NCBI GenBank assembly: GCA_029706075.1
Contig: JAINUG010000070.1
Span: forward strand, 2,775,500 to 2,839,499
Direction of reading: 5' to 3'
From: Aldrovandia affinis
Lineage: Eukaryota; Chordata; Actinopteri; Notacanthiformes; Halosauridae
DNA: 64,000 nt
In this document: one piece after another, positions 12,341 through 23,425 of the stretch
Layout of the letters: every line of letters starts with the position of its first letter
Position numbering within the stretch: the first letter of the stretch is position 1
Program-made: the position numbers and the translations under genes
The notes under the pieces: generated by a model
Seen by the model: the letters and a program-made list of their open reading frames with translations, nothing else
Database searches by the model: none
What the model was told of the DNA's origin: nothing

Positions 12341-13055
12341 AGCCACCCAGTGGAGCAATACAAATGCTGCCAAAAAAAAGTAGGTGCGGCCATATATGCA
12401 AACTCATAAAGATTTATTAGCATTAGATATCTACACAAGCAAAGCATGTGTTTTTGACTTATGTCTTCTGTAGGCAGTGAAGACTTGTGTCTGCTTCAGG
12501 CAGTGAAGAAGCTATATGTCTTTTGCTTAACAAATGTAAAAAAAGTTACTTTCTGGGAAAGGTTGAGGCACCCAGACCCCAGCAGTTAGGTTGACAAACC
12601 ACCTCCCCAACTCTTAAGAGCAATGAATTTACACATGTTAAATCTTAAATCTAAGGCAGGTCAACACCCCCCACATATTTCACCCTTTTTGACAACCTTG
12701 CTACCTTCCATTCCCAGAGTTATTTAAACATGCGGTAGCAGGTCAGGAGTCTATAATGACCGCTGTGACAAATTACAGAGAGAGAGAGAGAGAGAGCTGT
12801 AAATCTCTCGCTATTCTTCTGACTGATTGGTTAATGATAGCGCTTAAAAAAGGAGGAGTACGAATCATTAATCTCTACTCTTAGGTCCCACTGTCTGGTG
12901 ATTAATGGACACGTCCAGTTCTTTCCTTCTGTCATTTTTGGGCTCCAGTGAGGTGAGTTAAGAGGATGGGTCAAATACAAGGCATATGGGCTACACTTTA
13001 TTTTCTACACATTCTTACATGTGGTGTTACTTTTACTTCAGATATTAGATATTAT
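12341..13055. other. intergenic, no gene recognised
   Basis: Holds a short GA array (about 12777-12796) and otherwise plain AT-rich sequence. Confidence 0.5.
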
Positions 13056-13330
13056 AATATTCATTTTAATATCACTTAAATGTTAGCTTTGGATATTGGA
13101 AGAATATGTTATTAGACATCTTAGTTGTTTTTACTCATTTATTTCTGAAAGAAACACTCGAAAATATTTCAGAAAACAGACATTTCACTCTCAATAGTCT
13201 GAGTTTCTAACCTGACCTCTACAAAGCAATTGTGTGCAGCACATTTGTTGTGGACTCTTGCAGTCAGTATGCATAATACCACTAAGATAAATGAAATAAT
13301 TATCACATCCTGAACATACAGCCCAATGAG
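13056..13330. repeat. local direct duplication, copy B
   Basis: Second copy of the segment at 12003-12250, about 1.05-1.08 kb downstream, with a longer spacer after catttcactctcaat. Confidence 0.75.
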
Positions 13331-13703
13331 GCACCAAGATATGAAGCAACTTGTTCCTAAAAAAGAAATCAGTCAAAACAAACTTTGTTTCCGTTTCACA
13401 CTCATCCACATATTGAGCATGTCTGTCAATTAAGCAATCAATCAATGAATGTACTTAAATTAGCTTTAATCTTACGTGAGAGTGAGGCATTAGTGGACAC
13501 TATGGGTGGAGTTTATATTCATTAAGCCTGTAATGTGATAATATGGATATTGTTCCATTTCTAACATTTTGGGTGTCATGGACTGGGCACAATGTAATTC
13601 AAGTGAATAAACCCAGTGCACGATGCACACATGCAAAGAGGGGAAAACTGATAAATCTCTTTCCAGGTCTTTTAAAACCACAGTAAAGGCCAATCAAGGC
13701 AAA

Positions 13704-13885
13704 ATCATCATGGGATTAACAGTCAAGTAAAAACCATCATAGATGCCAAAATTAAGTCAAAACCATCATAGACGCTGGATTTAAGTAAAAACCACCAGTG
13801 ACGCCAAATATAAGTCACCACCATAGACACCAAAATAATATCAAGATCACCACGGATGCTAAAAGTAAGTCAAAACAAGCTTCCC
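13704..13885. repeat. degenerate minisatellite, about 28-32 bp unit
   Basis: Five or more imperfect units of the type AAGTCAAAACCATCATAGA followed by YGCCAAAATT, ending in agtcaaaacaag at about 13880. Confidence 0.8.
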
Positions 13886-14885
13886 ATCAATCAGCTCCAT
13901 TTATTGTGAAACGGACGGGGTGGGCACTTAGATGCAGGGTTGGATAGACCCTTGAATAGAGCTAAAATTAGTTTTTATGGATTGTGAAAAAGAGAGAAGG
14001 GAGGATGAGGAAAGATCAGGTATCACAGCAATGAAAGACACTGTCTTGGACAAAAGAGTGACGTAACCCTCATCCCACTGTTATTCTGTACAAAGAGAAC
14101 ACGTATTTGGCCCAGAAAGTTTAAAAACAGTTAAGTAATTTTAGAAAGTATTGTGCTGGCCCATTTTGTAATAGCGTAAGCCTATGCAGGTGTAATAAAG
14201 AAAAGTTTGAAAGAAAAAAAAAAATCAAGCATAGCTCCAACTTTGGCACTCTTTCACACTTTACATGCAAACAGTTGTTTTGCCGTTAATGCTGAAACAA
14301 AACGGAAAAAGTTAATATTGCAAACAATGGAAAAATACATGCTTCATGTATAATTGTATATACTCCTAAATTAAACATCGGACAATTATTTTAATGAGCC
14401 CTGGATACTGTATCAAAGCCTGGTTGATACATTGGGTTGCAACTGATTCAAGTTTATATTCAGTCTCTTGATTCATAAACTAGTGCCTCTTGTGTTGTGA
14501 ATCCTATTTAAATATAATGAAGATGGATTGAGATAGATCATTTCCTTAAGGATAATAGTATATTTATAGTCTGTGGTCAGATGTAATTCCTTGTGCTTCT
14601 TTTGGAGATTAAACAAACTCAAAATATCAGGAAAAAAGGAGGTAGGCTAACCATAATCGACACCTTTTAGTCTTTCATGTGTGCCTTAACCACACTTACC
14701 TACTTAAATCAGACTTTCTCATGCACTGTAACATTCCCCTGTATGCAAGAAAACAAGCGGTAACTATTTGTATAGTTACACCTGACAAGTCCAAACAAAG
14801 GTCCTTAGCCCAAAGTTTGTGTGCACCATCAAACCTGAAAAAGGCGATTATTTATAGAATGCTTTTAAGAGAAAGATACACAGCA

Positions 14886-14887
<2 letters not shown>
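13886..14887. other. intergenic, no gene recognised
   Basis: AT-rich, no recognised element or exon. Confidence 0.5.

Positions 14888-14970
<83 letters not shown>
14888..14970. repeat. (GA)n microsatellite
   Basis: About 83 bp of uninterrupted GA. Poly-RE and poly-LS frames are its translations. It is a homopurine-homopyrimidine tract that could in principle form triplex DNA. Confidence 0.97.
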
Positions 14971-14973
<3 letters not shown>

Positions 14974-15529
14974 GTTAGCAGAGCCTAGCCTGCCTTGACG
15001 GGTATTCCACTTGTTTGCCTGTGAAAGCATTCGCCTGCTGGCGATGTTCGTACAGACGGAGCGAGAGCTCCTTGACTGTGATGCGCTCCCCCCTCAGGCG
15101 AAGTTCGCCAAGATAATATCACAGTTACTACATAACCTGTTTGGGTTACCGTCAAACACCTCGCAGCACTAGCAACAAAGGCTATGCGTGATAACAGCGC
15201 TAGCAACTCCCTTCGCGTGAACCCGTGGCAACAGCCTTTGCACGAAACAGCCACGCAGCCTATTGAGCAGTGCTCTCGCTCTTCCCCCCCTCTCCGTGCT
15301 TATACAAGTGTAAGGCTTTCCCTGAGAACTTTCTATTTTTATTTTCTATTTCTTCCTATTTCCCCTGGATAATTGGATATTATGTATAGCGATTAGAAAT
15401 GTGATCAGGAGTTAGATTGTTTTCATCATTATAATTTGTATAATTTATATGTATTTATTTATGTTATTAGTGGATTTTGAATATCCTGTGTCAGAGTCAG
15501 TTTAAAATTAACTGGTAAAATCCTGGTCA
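14971..15529. other. GC-richer unassigned segment
   Basis: 15000-15300 is more GC- and CpG-rich than its surroundings, with short open frames on both strands (14985-15254 minus, 15184-15372 plus) but no motif I know. It could be a noncoding exon, a regulatory region or an unrecognised repeat. Confidence 0.35.
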
Positions 15530-15665
15530 ATCGGGTGACCACAGTCTGCCAGTCTAAAGCTGCACTAAAAGTGTCTTCCTCCGACTTATGTCTTTGCAAC
15601 TTGTGACCCCCTTTGTGAAGCGCCGGTTGACATCACGTGTTTCGGACGAGATCTCATGCTTTTCT
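15530..15665 (+). mobile_element. SINE fragment, 3' half (family of 18.07-18.6 kb)
   Basis: Matches 18450-18590 over gtctgccagt, aaagctg, gtgtcttcctcc, cttatgtctttgcaa and gacatcacgtgttt. The tRNA-like head is missing. Confidence 0.65.
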
Positions 15666-17127
15666 GCACTCTTCTGAATTGGAAGTGGAGGTTTCAGCAA
15701 GTGCAGGTTGAAATACTATTGGGCATTCCAAATTGGGGGGGGGATTAAAGTATATATATATTTAGATTATGTTCTCAACTCATGCTCGCCGCTATTAAAA
15801 CAAATATATGGAATTGGTGAAAATGATAAAAATAAGATGGGATCTGTGCTACCCTGGTGGTAGAATCAAAGTAGAAAAAAGGAGTATGAGGTAACAATAC
15901 TTTGACTGTAAGTGCATATGGATGCCAGGGCAGGGTGTAATGAAACGGTTGCTCACGTCATAGAAAAATGAAGCTGACAGCGGTGTTTAATGATATTTAC
16001 TTCCCTGGTATGCTCTGCCAGACCATTTCTTTATCTCTCTGCTTGGCTCTGGTTCAACAGAATGCCCACAGTCCTTGAATGTGTGTGTGCTTGTGTGTGT
16101 TTACATGTGTGTGTGTGCGTGTGTGATTGTTTGTATGTGTGAGTGGTGGTTCCTCTGTGCATGTGTGTGTGTTTGTGTTGGTATGCATGCATGTATGTCC
16201 CTGTGTGTATGTGTGTGTGTGTGTGTGTGCGTGCTTATGTGTGCATGCATGTATGTGCCTGTGTGTGTTTGTGTGCATTGTGGCAATTAATATGGGCCAT
16301 CATCTAGATCCTAACATAGACACATCCTCCTCCCCCTGCAGCTGCCAGGCTCTCCTCCCACCACGCGTGGGCCTGCTCCACACCCCTCCGCACCGCACCG
16401 CACCATCCATCCATCTCTCTGGAGTGTGCCTCCGCAGGGCCTGTTTGTGTTAGCCCTCTGTGGAACATAAAGCCGTGCTCTGGTATGGCTCAAGAGCAGC
16501 TCCCACACAGAGTGGCCCCTCAGCTCATAGGTAATGGGCCAGCCTCTGTGTGTGGGGGGCAGCTGGACCACTGTGGCCCCCCTCTCTGCTTATCAGCCCT
16601 GGAGGAAATGGTACATTTCTGCATATCCCATGTGGGAGCAAATAAAAAGAGTGCACTTAGTAGTAGGAATCCCAGGAGCTTAAAATACCCCCCCACCTCT
16701 TTGTTTAGCAGGAAAAGCATTTACCTTGGCAGGTTTTGAATATCACTGACTTTTTAAAGATATATATATATATATATATTTTGTTTACAACAGGCTACGT
16801 CATTGTGTGATATAATATCCCACAAGGATAGCCGTCACGGAAACGCCTAGAATCTTCTCATGTCCTCTTGTAGTTCACTCCGAGATGACGCAGTTTGGGG
16901 AAAGGAGACCTTGTAACTTGATGATGGAGCAGGGGAACTGAGATTTCCAGCACCATCCTTTCTTTGTGCCGTGGCGGGTGTTGGCCACCCAAAACAACAT
17001 CCCGCATTTGCTTTTTATGCTGCATCATTTCACTTTTTTGGAAAGCACCCAGATGATGTTACCCAGCGGTATCGTGGTCTGTTTACAGGCTCACTCAAGG
17101 GTCCACAGAACTCTGAGAACATTCGCT
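15666..17127. other. intergenic with TG array, no gene recognised
   Basis: Contains the TG/CATG-rich array 16081-16276 and a (TA)n run at 16762-16779. Open frames around 16311-16739 lack motifs. Confidence 0.45.
16081..16276. repeat. compound (TG)n / TGCATG-rich array
   Basis: Nearly 200 bp of TG interspersed with TGCATGCATGTATG blocks. The alternating purine-pyrimidine run is the type that can adopt Z-DNA. Confidence 0.92.
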
Positions 17128-17333
17128 CAAGGTAGCGTAGCGTAATGGTCAAGGGAACTGGGCTTGTAATGCAAAGGTCACAGGTGTGATTCCCAGGGGG
17201 AGCACTGCCCTTGTACCCTTGAACAAAGGTACTTAACCTGAATTGCTTCAGTAAAGTATCCAGCTGTATAAATGGATTATATGTGAAGAAGTAGCTGTGT
17301 AAGTAGCTTTGCATAAGAGCGTCTACTAAATGC

Positions 17334-17392
<59 letters not shown>
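17128..17392 (+). mobile_element. tRNA-derived SINE with L2-like tail and AAT array
   Basis: Head with an A-box-like GTAGCGTAATGGTCA at about 17133 and a B-box-like aggtgtgattcccag at about 17182; body with gtacccttgaacaaaggta, cttaacctgaattgcttcag and tccagctgtataaatgg. The tail agctttgcataagagcg then tctactaaatgc mirrors the L2 hairpin, followed by an AAT array from 17334. This plan (tRNA head, conserved body, LINE-type tail) is typical of fish SINEs that L2 machinery is thought to copy. Confidence 0.85.
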
Positions 17393-17393
<1 letters not shown>

Positions 17394-18070
17394 CTACTCC
17401 AGGCGTAGCATTTGTGCTGCTGCAGTTTCCTCTGTGGTGACACATTTTTTGGAGATAAGGGACAAAGAGGGGGCTTCCTGGAGGATGTGACAGAGAGATG
17501 ACAGGGTCAATAACTAATCAGAGAAGAAGGGTTTCCCCCGTTTTCATTTTGCCATTTTTATTTTTTTCTCCTCATGTGTCATGGAGGTTAATTTCCTAAA
17601 GGCAAGTCTCTCACACTGAGAGATCATGTTTTTTTTGTTATGGAGCGTTTTGTGTCTCTGCACCTGGATCTCTATTGGGTTACGACTGTTGTCCTGGCCT
17701 GGCTTCCATTACCCTACTCCTTCTAAAAATAGCCCTTAATTGTATGGTTTTGAATACCCCTCCTGGCCCCTTAACAAACAGTAATACTTTACGACGGTGT
17801 ATTAGCCGGGTGATTGACACTGCAGAAGAATGCGGCTGTGCAAGGTAGTGACGGCAGCTACCCTTTGAGCGTGATCGTATCTCGATTTCTAGACAAAAGC
17901 CACTCAGACTGTTGTTCAAAATCTCCAGTCCTTTGAAACCTGGGTTTTGCCTTCCTGTTGTCCCTCAGTACCCTTAGATGAAGGTCTGGATGTTCTGTCT
18001 CAAGGTTTAGATGTTCTGTCAACTGTAACCATAGTGGCATGGAGAACATTCACTTAATGTTTAGATAAAA
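17393..18070. other. intergenic, no gene recognised
   Basis: No exon or repeat recognised; the minus-strand frames at 17680-18049 have no motif. Confidence 0.5.
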
Positions 18071-18595
18071 CGGCTGCTGGGTGGCTTATCCTGCTAAGGC
18101 ACTGCTCTCCTGTGTGGATGAGCCCCATGGTCTGCATCCTGTTAAGACACTGTTCTAGTGTGTAGATGGGCCCCACAGTCTGCATGCTGTTAAAACACTG
18201 TTCTAGTGTGTGAATGGGCCCCACAGTCGGCATCCTGTTAAGACAGTGTTCTAGTGTGTGGATGGGCCCCACAGTCTGCATGCTATTAAAGCACTGTTCT
18301 AGTGTGTGGATGGACCCCACGGTCTGGTATTGAATCCGGACCATGCCTGTGGCCAGCAGCCCCACAGGGCAATCCATAATTTATGGAAGCATCGCCCAGG
18401 GAGGGAGAGCCAGTTGGCCGGGCTGTCCGTGTCTCATCACACCCCAGCAACCCACACTGGTCGCCCACGGTCTACCAGTATGAAGCTGTGCACAAAATGT
18501 CTTCCTCCCACTCATGTCTGTGCAAGCTTGTAGACCGCGGAGTGAAAAGAAGTGGCAGCTGACATCACGTGTTTTTGGAGGACAGCTTGAATACA
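18071..18595 (+). mobile_element. tRNA-like SINE with internal 48-bp tandem expansion
   Basis: Head ggctgctgggtggcttatcc, then five copies of a 48-bp unit (18087-18326), then a B-box-like ggtattgaatccgg, the segment cagccccacagggcaatcca, tcgcccagggagggaga, and the 3' half gtcttcctcccactcatgtc with gacatcacgtgttt. The copy at 7325 has a single 48-bp unit, so the expansion is specific to this copy. Because 48 is divisible by three, the minus strand reads as a repetitive open frame (HTLEQC repeats), which I take to be an artefact. Confidence 0.75.
18087..18326 (+). repeat. five tandem 48-bp units inside the SINE
   Basis: Unit starts at 18087, 18135, 18183, 18231 and 18279, exactly 48 bp apart. 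Each unit runs catcctgttaagacactg, ttctagtgtgtagatgggcc, ccacagtctg, with a few substitutions. Confidence 0.95.
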
Positions 18596-19878
18596 CTACT
18601 CTGGAACACTTGCTTAAATCCATTTCAATCAAGTTCAGGATAAATAATGATATCAGCCAAATTAAACGCCTCTTAAAGATGTTTTAACAGCAAAACACTG
18701 TGTATTCCCCTGTGCAACAGACTATGATGATACTATAATTGCATTGCAGTGTATTTAATTCAATAATGCACAATGATATATTGATATCCTGTGCCTTAGT
18801 TTGTCAAAAGGCTTGCAGGCCAACATACTGCTGGTATCATATCAAATCATAATATGATACACGCCTTTAAATTATTTACAAATAATACCAGTTACTGATT
18901 TGGTTATTACATACCAGCTCAAATAAAATAACTTGACCATTTTGGTCAGCCCAAAAGGAAAAACTCAGAACAGAACTTCACTCAAAATTAATTTTTGACT
19001 CAGCATAAAGGCTTCAGGCACGTATAGTTGTGGTTCCTTACGGTCCATATGGTTGTAGTTACAATTCCATATGTCCTCAGAGTTATGGTGTTTTGTGCTA
19101 GTTCTAGCTCAGTCATTTATCCTGAGGAAACACAGAGTTAAATGTCTCTTCTACTGTGCAAACTATCAGCACCACAATGGATTTGACAGACATATCAGCA
19201 CTCTGGTTGTAATATTCTCCCTGAAAATAGATTTTGTTTTGCTGTGTTTTGGTGTTTAAGGTAAAAGAGGTGTGTGGCGCAGTGTTAGGTGGGCAAGTAG
19301 TCAGCCTCCTCAAAAAATTCATTTGAACGCTTTCACTTGCCAAGGTTCACAAACACCCGTTTAATCATACTGGAGCTTGTTTTTTATTTAATGTTTACTA
19401 AAGGAATCTCATCATGACGAGACAGCCACAGCTGAGGTGCTGGTAGCAGATATACTCTGCTGCCTCCATCTTTAGCGAGTCGTCATGGGAACACCCCCAA
19501 CTCCTTGGCTCTTGTTGGTCTCTCATGCGTGTGTGTGTGCCACTCATCATGCAATAAGTGTCAGGCAACAAAACATCTGTTTTAGTACAACTTCAGATTG
19601 GAGAATACCCATACTGAAGTGTACCTAGTAGATACAAAACATATCTGCCATGTTTATTAAATATTTGGAACTGTAATGTATGTGTGTGTGTGTGTGTACC
19701 AGGTACAGTCTATGATGCGTAGTCCTGCACAGTTGCCTCCATCTCTATTTACCTGGTTTGGATGCCGTAAAAGTCTCCCCTCCCTTCTGATTCTGCTTAT
19801 TTTGATATTATGATCATTTGATATTATATGTGTATATTTTTTTATAGTTTCTCCAATGACCGTCATAGTGCGGATTCG
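18596..19878. other. intergenic, no gene recognised
   Basis: AT-rich; a short TG run at about 19678-19697. No element recognised. Confidence 0.5.
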
Positions 19879-20185
19879 CCACCGCAACTCTGGGACCAGC
19901 AGTGATGAAGGTGAACTGAACAGCCTCCTCCAAGACAGAACTTGCCAAGCCATTGACCGTAACTCTGACATACACAGCCGCTTGCATGCAGTAAACTCTT
20001 GCCGGCTTCCCTTCCCCCTGCCCCTGGGGGTGGACAGCCAATAACCACCCCTGAACAGGACTCCAAGCCAGAGCTTGAACCCCAGGCTGCAATGGACAAC
20101 CTACCTATAGAACAAGTGCCTTTACTGGCTTCCCCCTCCCTTCTGGACCTGTGCCACAAAGCCACGAAAAGGTGCGTGAGAATTG
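19879..20185 (-). mobile_element. tRNA-derived SINE (family of 28.6 kb), decayed
   Basis: Reverse complement of the SINE at 28623-28985: shared blocks are gaccagcagtgatgaagg, cctcctccaagacag, caagccattgaccgtaac and ccggcttcccttccccctgc with gtggacagccaat. On the minus strand a B-box-like ggttcaagctc lies at about 20065-20075. Confidence 0.75.
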
Positions 20186-20781
20186 TTTCCACCTCATTTA
20201 ATGAATCACCTCCCACCATCAGATTAGATTGCTCAGCTTATCGCATACATTGTTTTATATAAACATTTGAGTTAACAAGAAAAAAAAGATATAAAAAAAC
20301 ATATTTTTGAACATGAAAAACATAAAGCGCAACCTCCGTGTGATAGCGGTCTTGGAGGTGAGCCAGGTGATGGAGCAGCGGAGGCCCCTGGTGTTGGAAT
20401 GCAGTGGATTGACAGGTGTGCCACTGTGTTTTTCTATGGCATCTAGGCTTTGATTCAGCTCTCAGACAGTTTATCTGCATGTCAAAGGGAGAATGTGCGC
20501 ACGGGTGTGTGTGTCTCATGCTTTTTATCGAACCACTTTTTTTTCTTTTTTTTTCGGATGGGGTGATGCAAGGTATTTTCACAAAATTGTTGTGGGAAAA
20601 GTCACAAATGTCAGAGGTAAATGATCACAGACAGCCAGGTTAGAATGGGAGATTAGTCATTCTTTAAGTGACTAATCTCTTACAGCATCACAAGGGAAAA
20701 TGTTTTGAAAAACAATATAGCCCTCACAGGGGTATTCCATTGTCAGTGACCCCTCCACAAGGATTTCAAACTCCAGCTCTG
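20186..20781. other. intergenic, no gene recognised
   Basis: A- and T-rich stretches (20280-20300, 20530-20555) and no recognised feature. Confidence 0.5.
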
Positions 20782-22150
20782 GGCCCGTATTCACAAAGCA
20801 TTTTAAGGGTAAAAGTTGGTCGTAACTCCGCAATTTAGGAGCAACTCCGAAAAATAATGGGCGTGTCACTCATAAATGTAGGACTCCTACATTTTTGGGA
20901 TAAGAGTATTTCACAAAGGGTTTGAGAGCTAAAAACAGCTCCTAAGTCCAGGAGAAGTTAGAAGCAGCCAAGAGGACTTCTAAGTCGCTAAAGACCTACT
21001 GACAGCGATCCGAAAATCTGCTGCTGCCGGAAATCGCTGTCGCAATCACGTCAACACTGGAGATATTGAATGATACAGAGCTCATAAAAGGTACCGCCTC
21101 AATCGCGAGGTATTATATATATAATATTATATATATATATATAGATACCCGCTGATTGTTTACGAGATGCAGACATGTAACCAATCGACTAGTCAGTATT
21201 CTTGGTTTCATGTTAAATCAGTGACACGTAGCCTACATTTGTATTTTAGAATCTTTATTAGAATATAATAGGGGTGCATCGGATCATTTTTCGGATCAGC
21301 AAAAATAATAATAACGGGGACCACAAAGGTGGGTTTCCACCAAAAATTACCAGGAACGATTCTCAAGGAATTGAATGAATGATCATTTCAGTTTTTCAAT
21401 TTAAGTTATTTCACTAAATCTTTATTCGAAAATTTCACAAAATACATTTTTAGATTCAGTACACCTTAGGCAATTTAACTAGGGTGGTCTTATGCCTGAA
21501 TTAATTTAATAAAAAATTAAAAGATCGCTAATGTTTAAATTTTATTTAATTCGGTCGCGTTTCTAAAAACCTGCCTCCCAGAAAGGCATTTAGCATGAAA
21601 AACTAAGCAAACCAAAATATACATGGTTGTCTATCTCTTCACTGTAACTCTGCATCGAGATTTAGGGAATTGTTACTTTAAAACATAACAGCGGCAGAAA
21701 AACGGTATTTCTCTATGATGGTTCAATTTAGCTATTAATCCGCGGATCATATGCGTGCCGAACCGTGGGGGTTGATCCGTACGGATCACATATCAACTGC
21801 GATCCGTTACACCACTAGAATACAGGAACAGGTAGGCCTACATACCCATTTACAGTAGCTAGCATATCATTTATTTGCTAGGTTGAAATTGCGGGCAGAG
21901 ACCCATCCCCTATATCAGCCAATTGCTGTGGGCATTCTGAGTAAGCTCGTTCATGAGAAACAACGTCATCCATAGCAACGACGTTAACCCCGCCCTCACT
22001 CTTAGCTTGAAAATTCTAGGAATTCCTTAGTATGAGTTTGTCTTTGCAGCTTTGTGAATAGGTTTTAAGGTGGGACTCCTAACTAAAAGGTTTTAGTGCG
22101 ATTTAGAAATACTCCTAGTGGTAAGATAAAATGCTTTGTGAATACGGGCC
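20782..22150. mobile_element. Harbinger-like nonautonomous DNA transposon
   Basis: Terminal inverted repeats GGCCCGTATTCACAAAGCAT at the left and its complement at the right (atgctttgtgaatacgggcc), flanked on both sides by CTG (20779-20781 and 22151-22153), a 3-bp target duplication as in PIF/Harbinger elements. Inverted sub-terminal segments such as ggactcctac/gtgggactcct add to the symmetry. No transposase-like frame is present, and the element carries a second transposon at 21269-21817. The superfamily is inferred from termini and duplication length only. Confidence 0.7.
21269..21817. mobile_element. hAT-type MITE nested in the Harbinger-like element
   Basis: Imperfect terminal repeats TAGGGGTGCATCGGATC (left) and TAGTGGTGTAACGGATC (right, complement), flanked by 8-bp sequences GAATATAA and GAATACAG (6 of 8 identical), which suits a hAT target duplication. 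549 bp, with no coding frame. Confidence 0.7.
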
Positions 22151-23189
22151 CTGGAGTGCAGCAGTGTCTGCAGTTTTTTTGTTTGATTTCCTTTCAATCA
22201 GAAACCAATTTAGGCCTTGGAACAAATGTGTGTGGACTCTTTGGCCAATCAATACTACAAAAAAGGTGTAAGGTTCAGGCTTTAACAGGAACCTAGGTTT
22301 ATTCGGTGAGAAAATAAGGACCCACAAGGAAAGAGGCTAGTTGGAAAACATGTCAAACAGTACTATACAAAATGTATTTTGTCAACTCAAAACTTTTGTG
22401 ATGGAAAGAACATTTAGCTCATACACTGGCTAAATGCAGAGTTATACATATATCAGTTATTCCCCCATTGCTTCTATAGAGCAGTTTATGTGAATTCAGG
22501 TATCTGAACTCGGTCATCCCCTCATGGCTGATGACCCAGAACCGTCTAATCGAACACAATTGAACCCTTTCGTCAGTGCTTGCAAAAAGACACGGCAGGC
22601 CAACATTCTGCCCATTCCATAATTTCTACAGGTGCTGTTCATGGACAGGTGGACCTTTTTGTAAAATCAAAAGGGTGGTCCTTTTCGCTGAGCGGTCCTT
22701 ACATACAGAAGACACCGAAAATGTTTGCAATACATTGCTTGCGCTGACACGTCCGCGCGTGCACAAGCTCCTGCTCTGCGACTCAGTGGCGCATGGCTTG
22801 GGCGCTGATGTCATCGTTGCAGTGTTAAGATACCATGAGGACTGGCATCTCCTCATTCCAGATTCCTAAAGGCTGCGCGTGCACATCACTCTCCGTTCCT
22901 CCCTGGCTGCAGTGCGGAACCGACGCCAGTCCATTTGACGGAAAAGCACAAGAATGTGGACATAGGTTGGACCCAGCAGAGATTGACCCCTGTTTTTTCT
23001 TCAGGCCAAAACACTGTGAGCATGAAAGTGAAAAAAAGCTACAGATATCTGCTATCAGTCATTCCTTAGCTCTCATATACAAACAATAAAGCTACTGTGT
23101 AATCAGGGGTCAATCCAGCTGCCTGCTGTGTGTGCATGTGAAATCTTACAAAAACATATCCAATTATACCCTCTATTTATCTCAATTCC
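22151..23189. other. intergenic, no gene recognised
   Basis: 22570-23000 is balanced in base composition, with moderately long frames on both strands but no motifs. It may be unique host DNA, possibly with conserved noncoding sequence; I cannot tell. Confidence 0.4.
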
Positions 23190-23425
23190 CCTCCCCCACG
23201 AGTCCGCCGCCCGTCCTCCGGGTCGAGACACTCTTTCCGGGCCGATTGATCCGCCTCTTCCGAGACAGAATTCTACCACGGACGCCTTTACCTGCTCCTC
23301 GACAGACTCGTGCCGGCTCACCCTCCCCCCTCCCCTGGAGGCGGACAGCCAAATGCCGCCTCCGATCAGGGCTGACGACCAGGGCCGGTCTGGTAGAGAC
23401 GCGGGGACCAAAACACTTTTTGTTC
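23190..23425 (-). mobile_element. tRNA-derived SINE (family of 28.6 kb), decayed
   Basis: Shares cctcttccgagacaga, tgccggctcaccctccccc and ggaggcggacagccaaat with the complement of the 28623-28985 SINE. The head is poorly preserved. Confidence 0.65.

Noticed and set aside
18054-18377. Minus-strand frame of 107 residues with HTLEQC repeats, resembling a repeat protein
   Set aside because: Produced by the 48-bp tandem expansion of a SINE, whose unit length is divisible by three.
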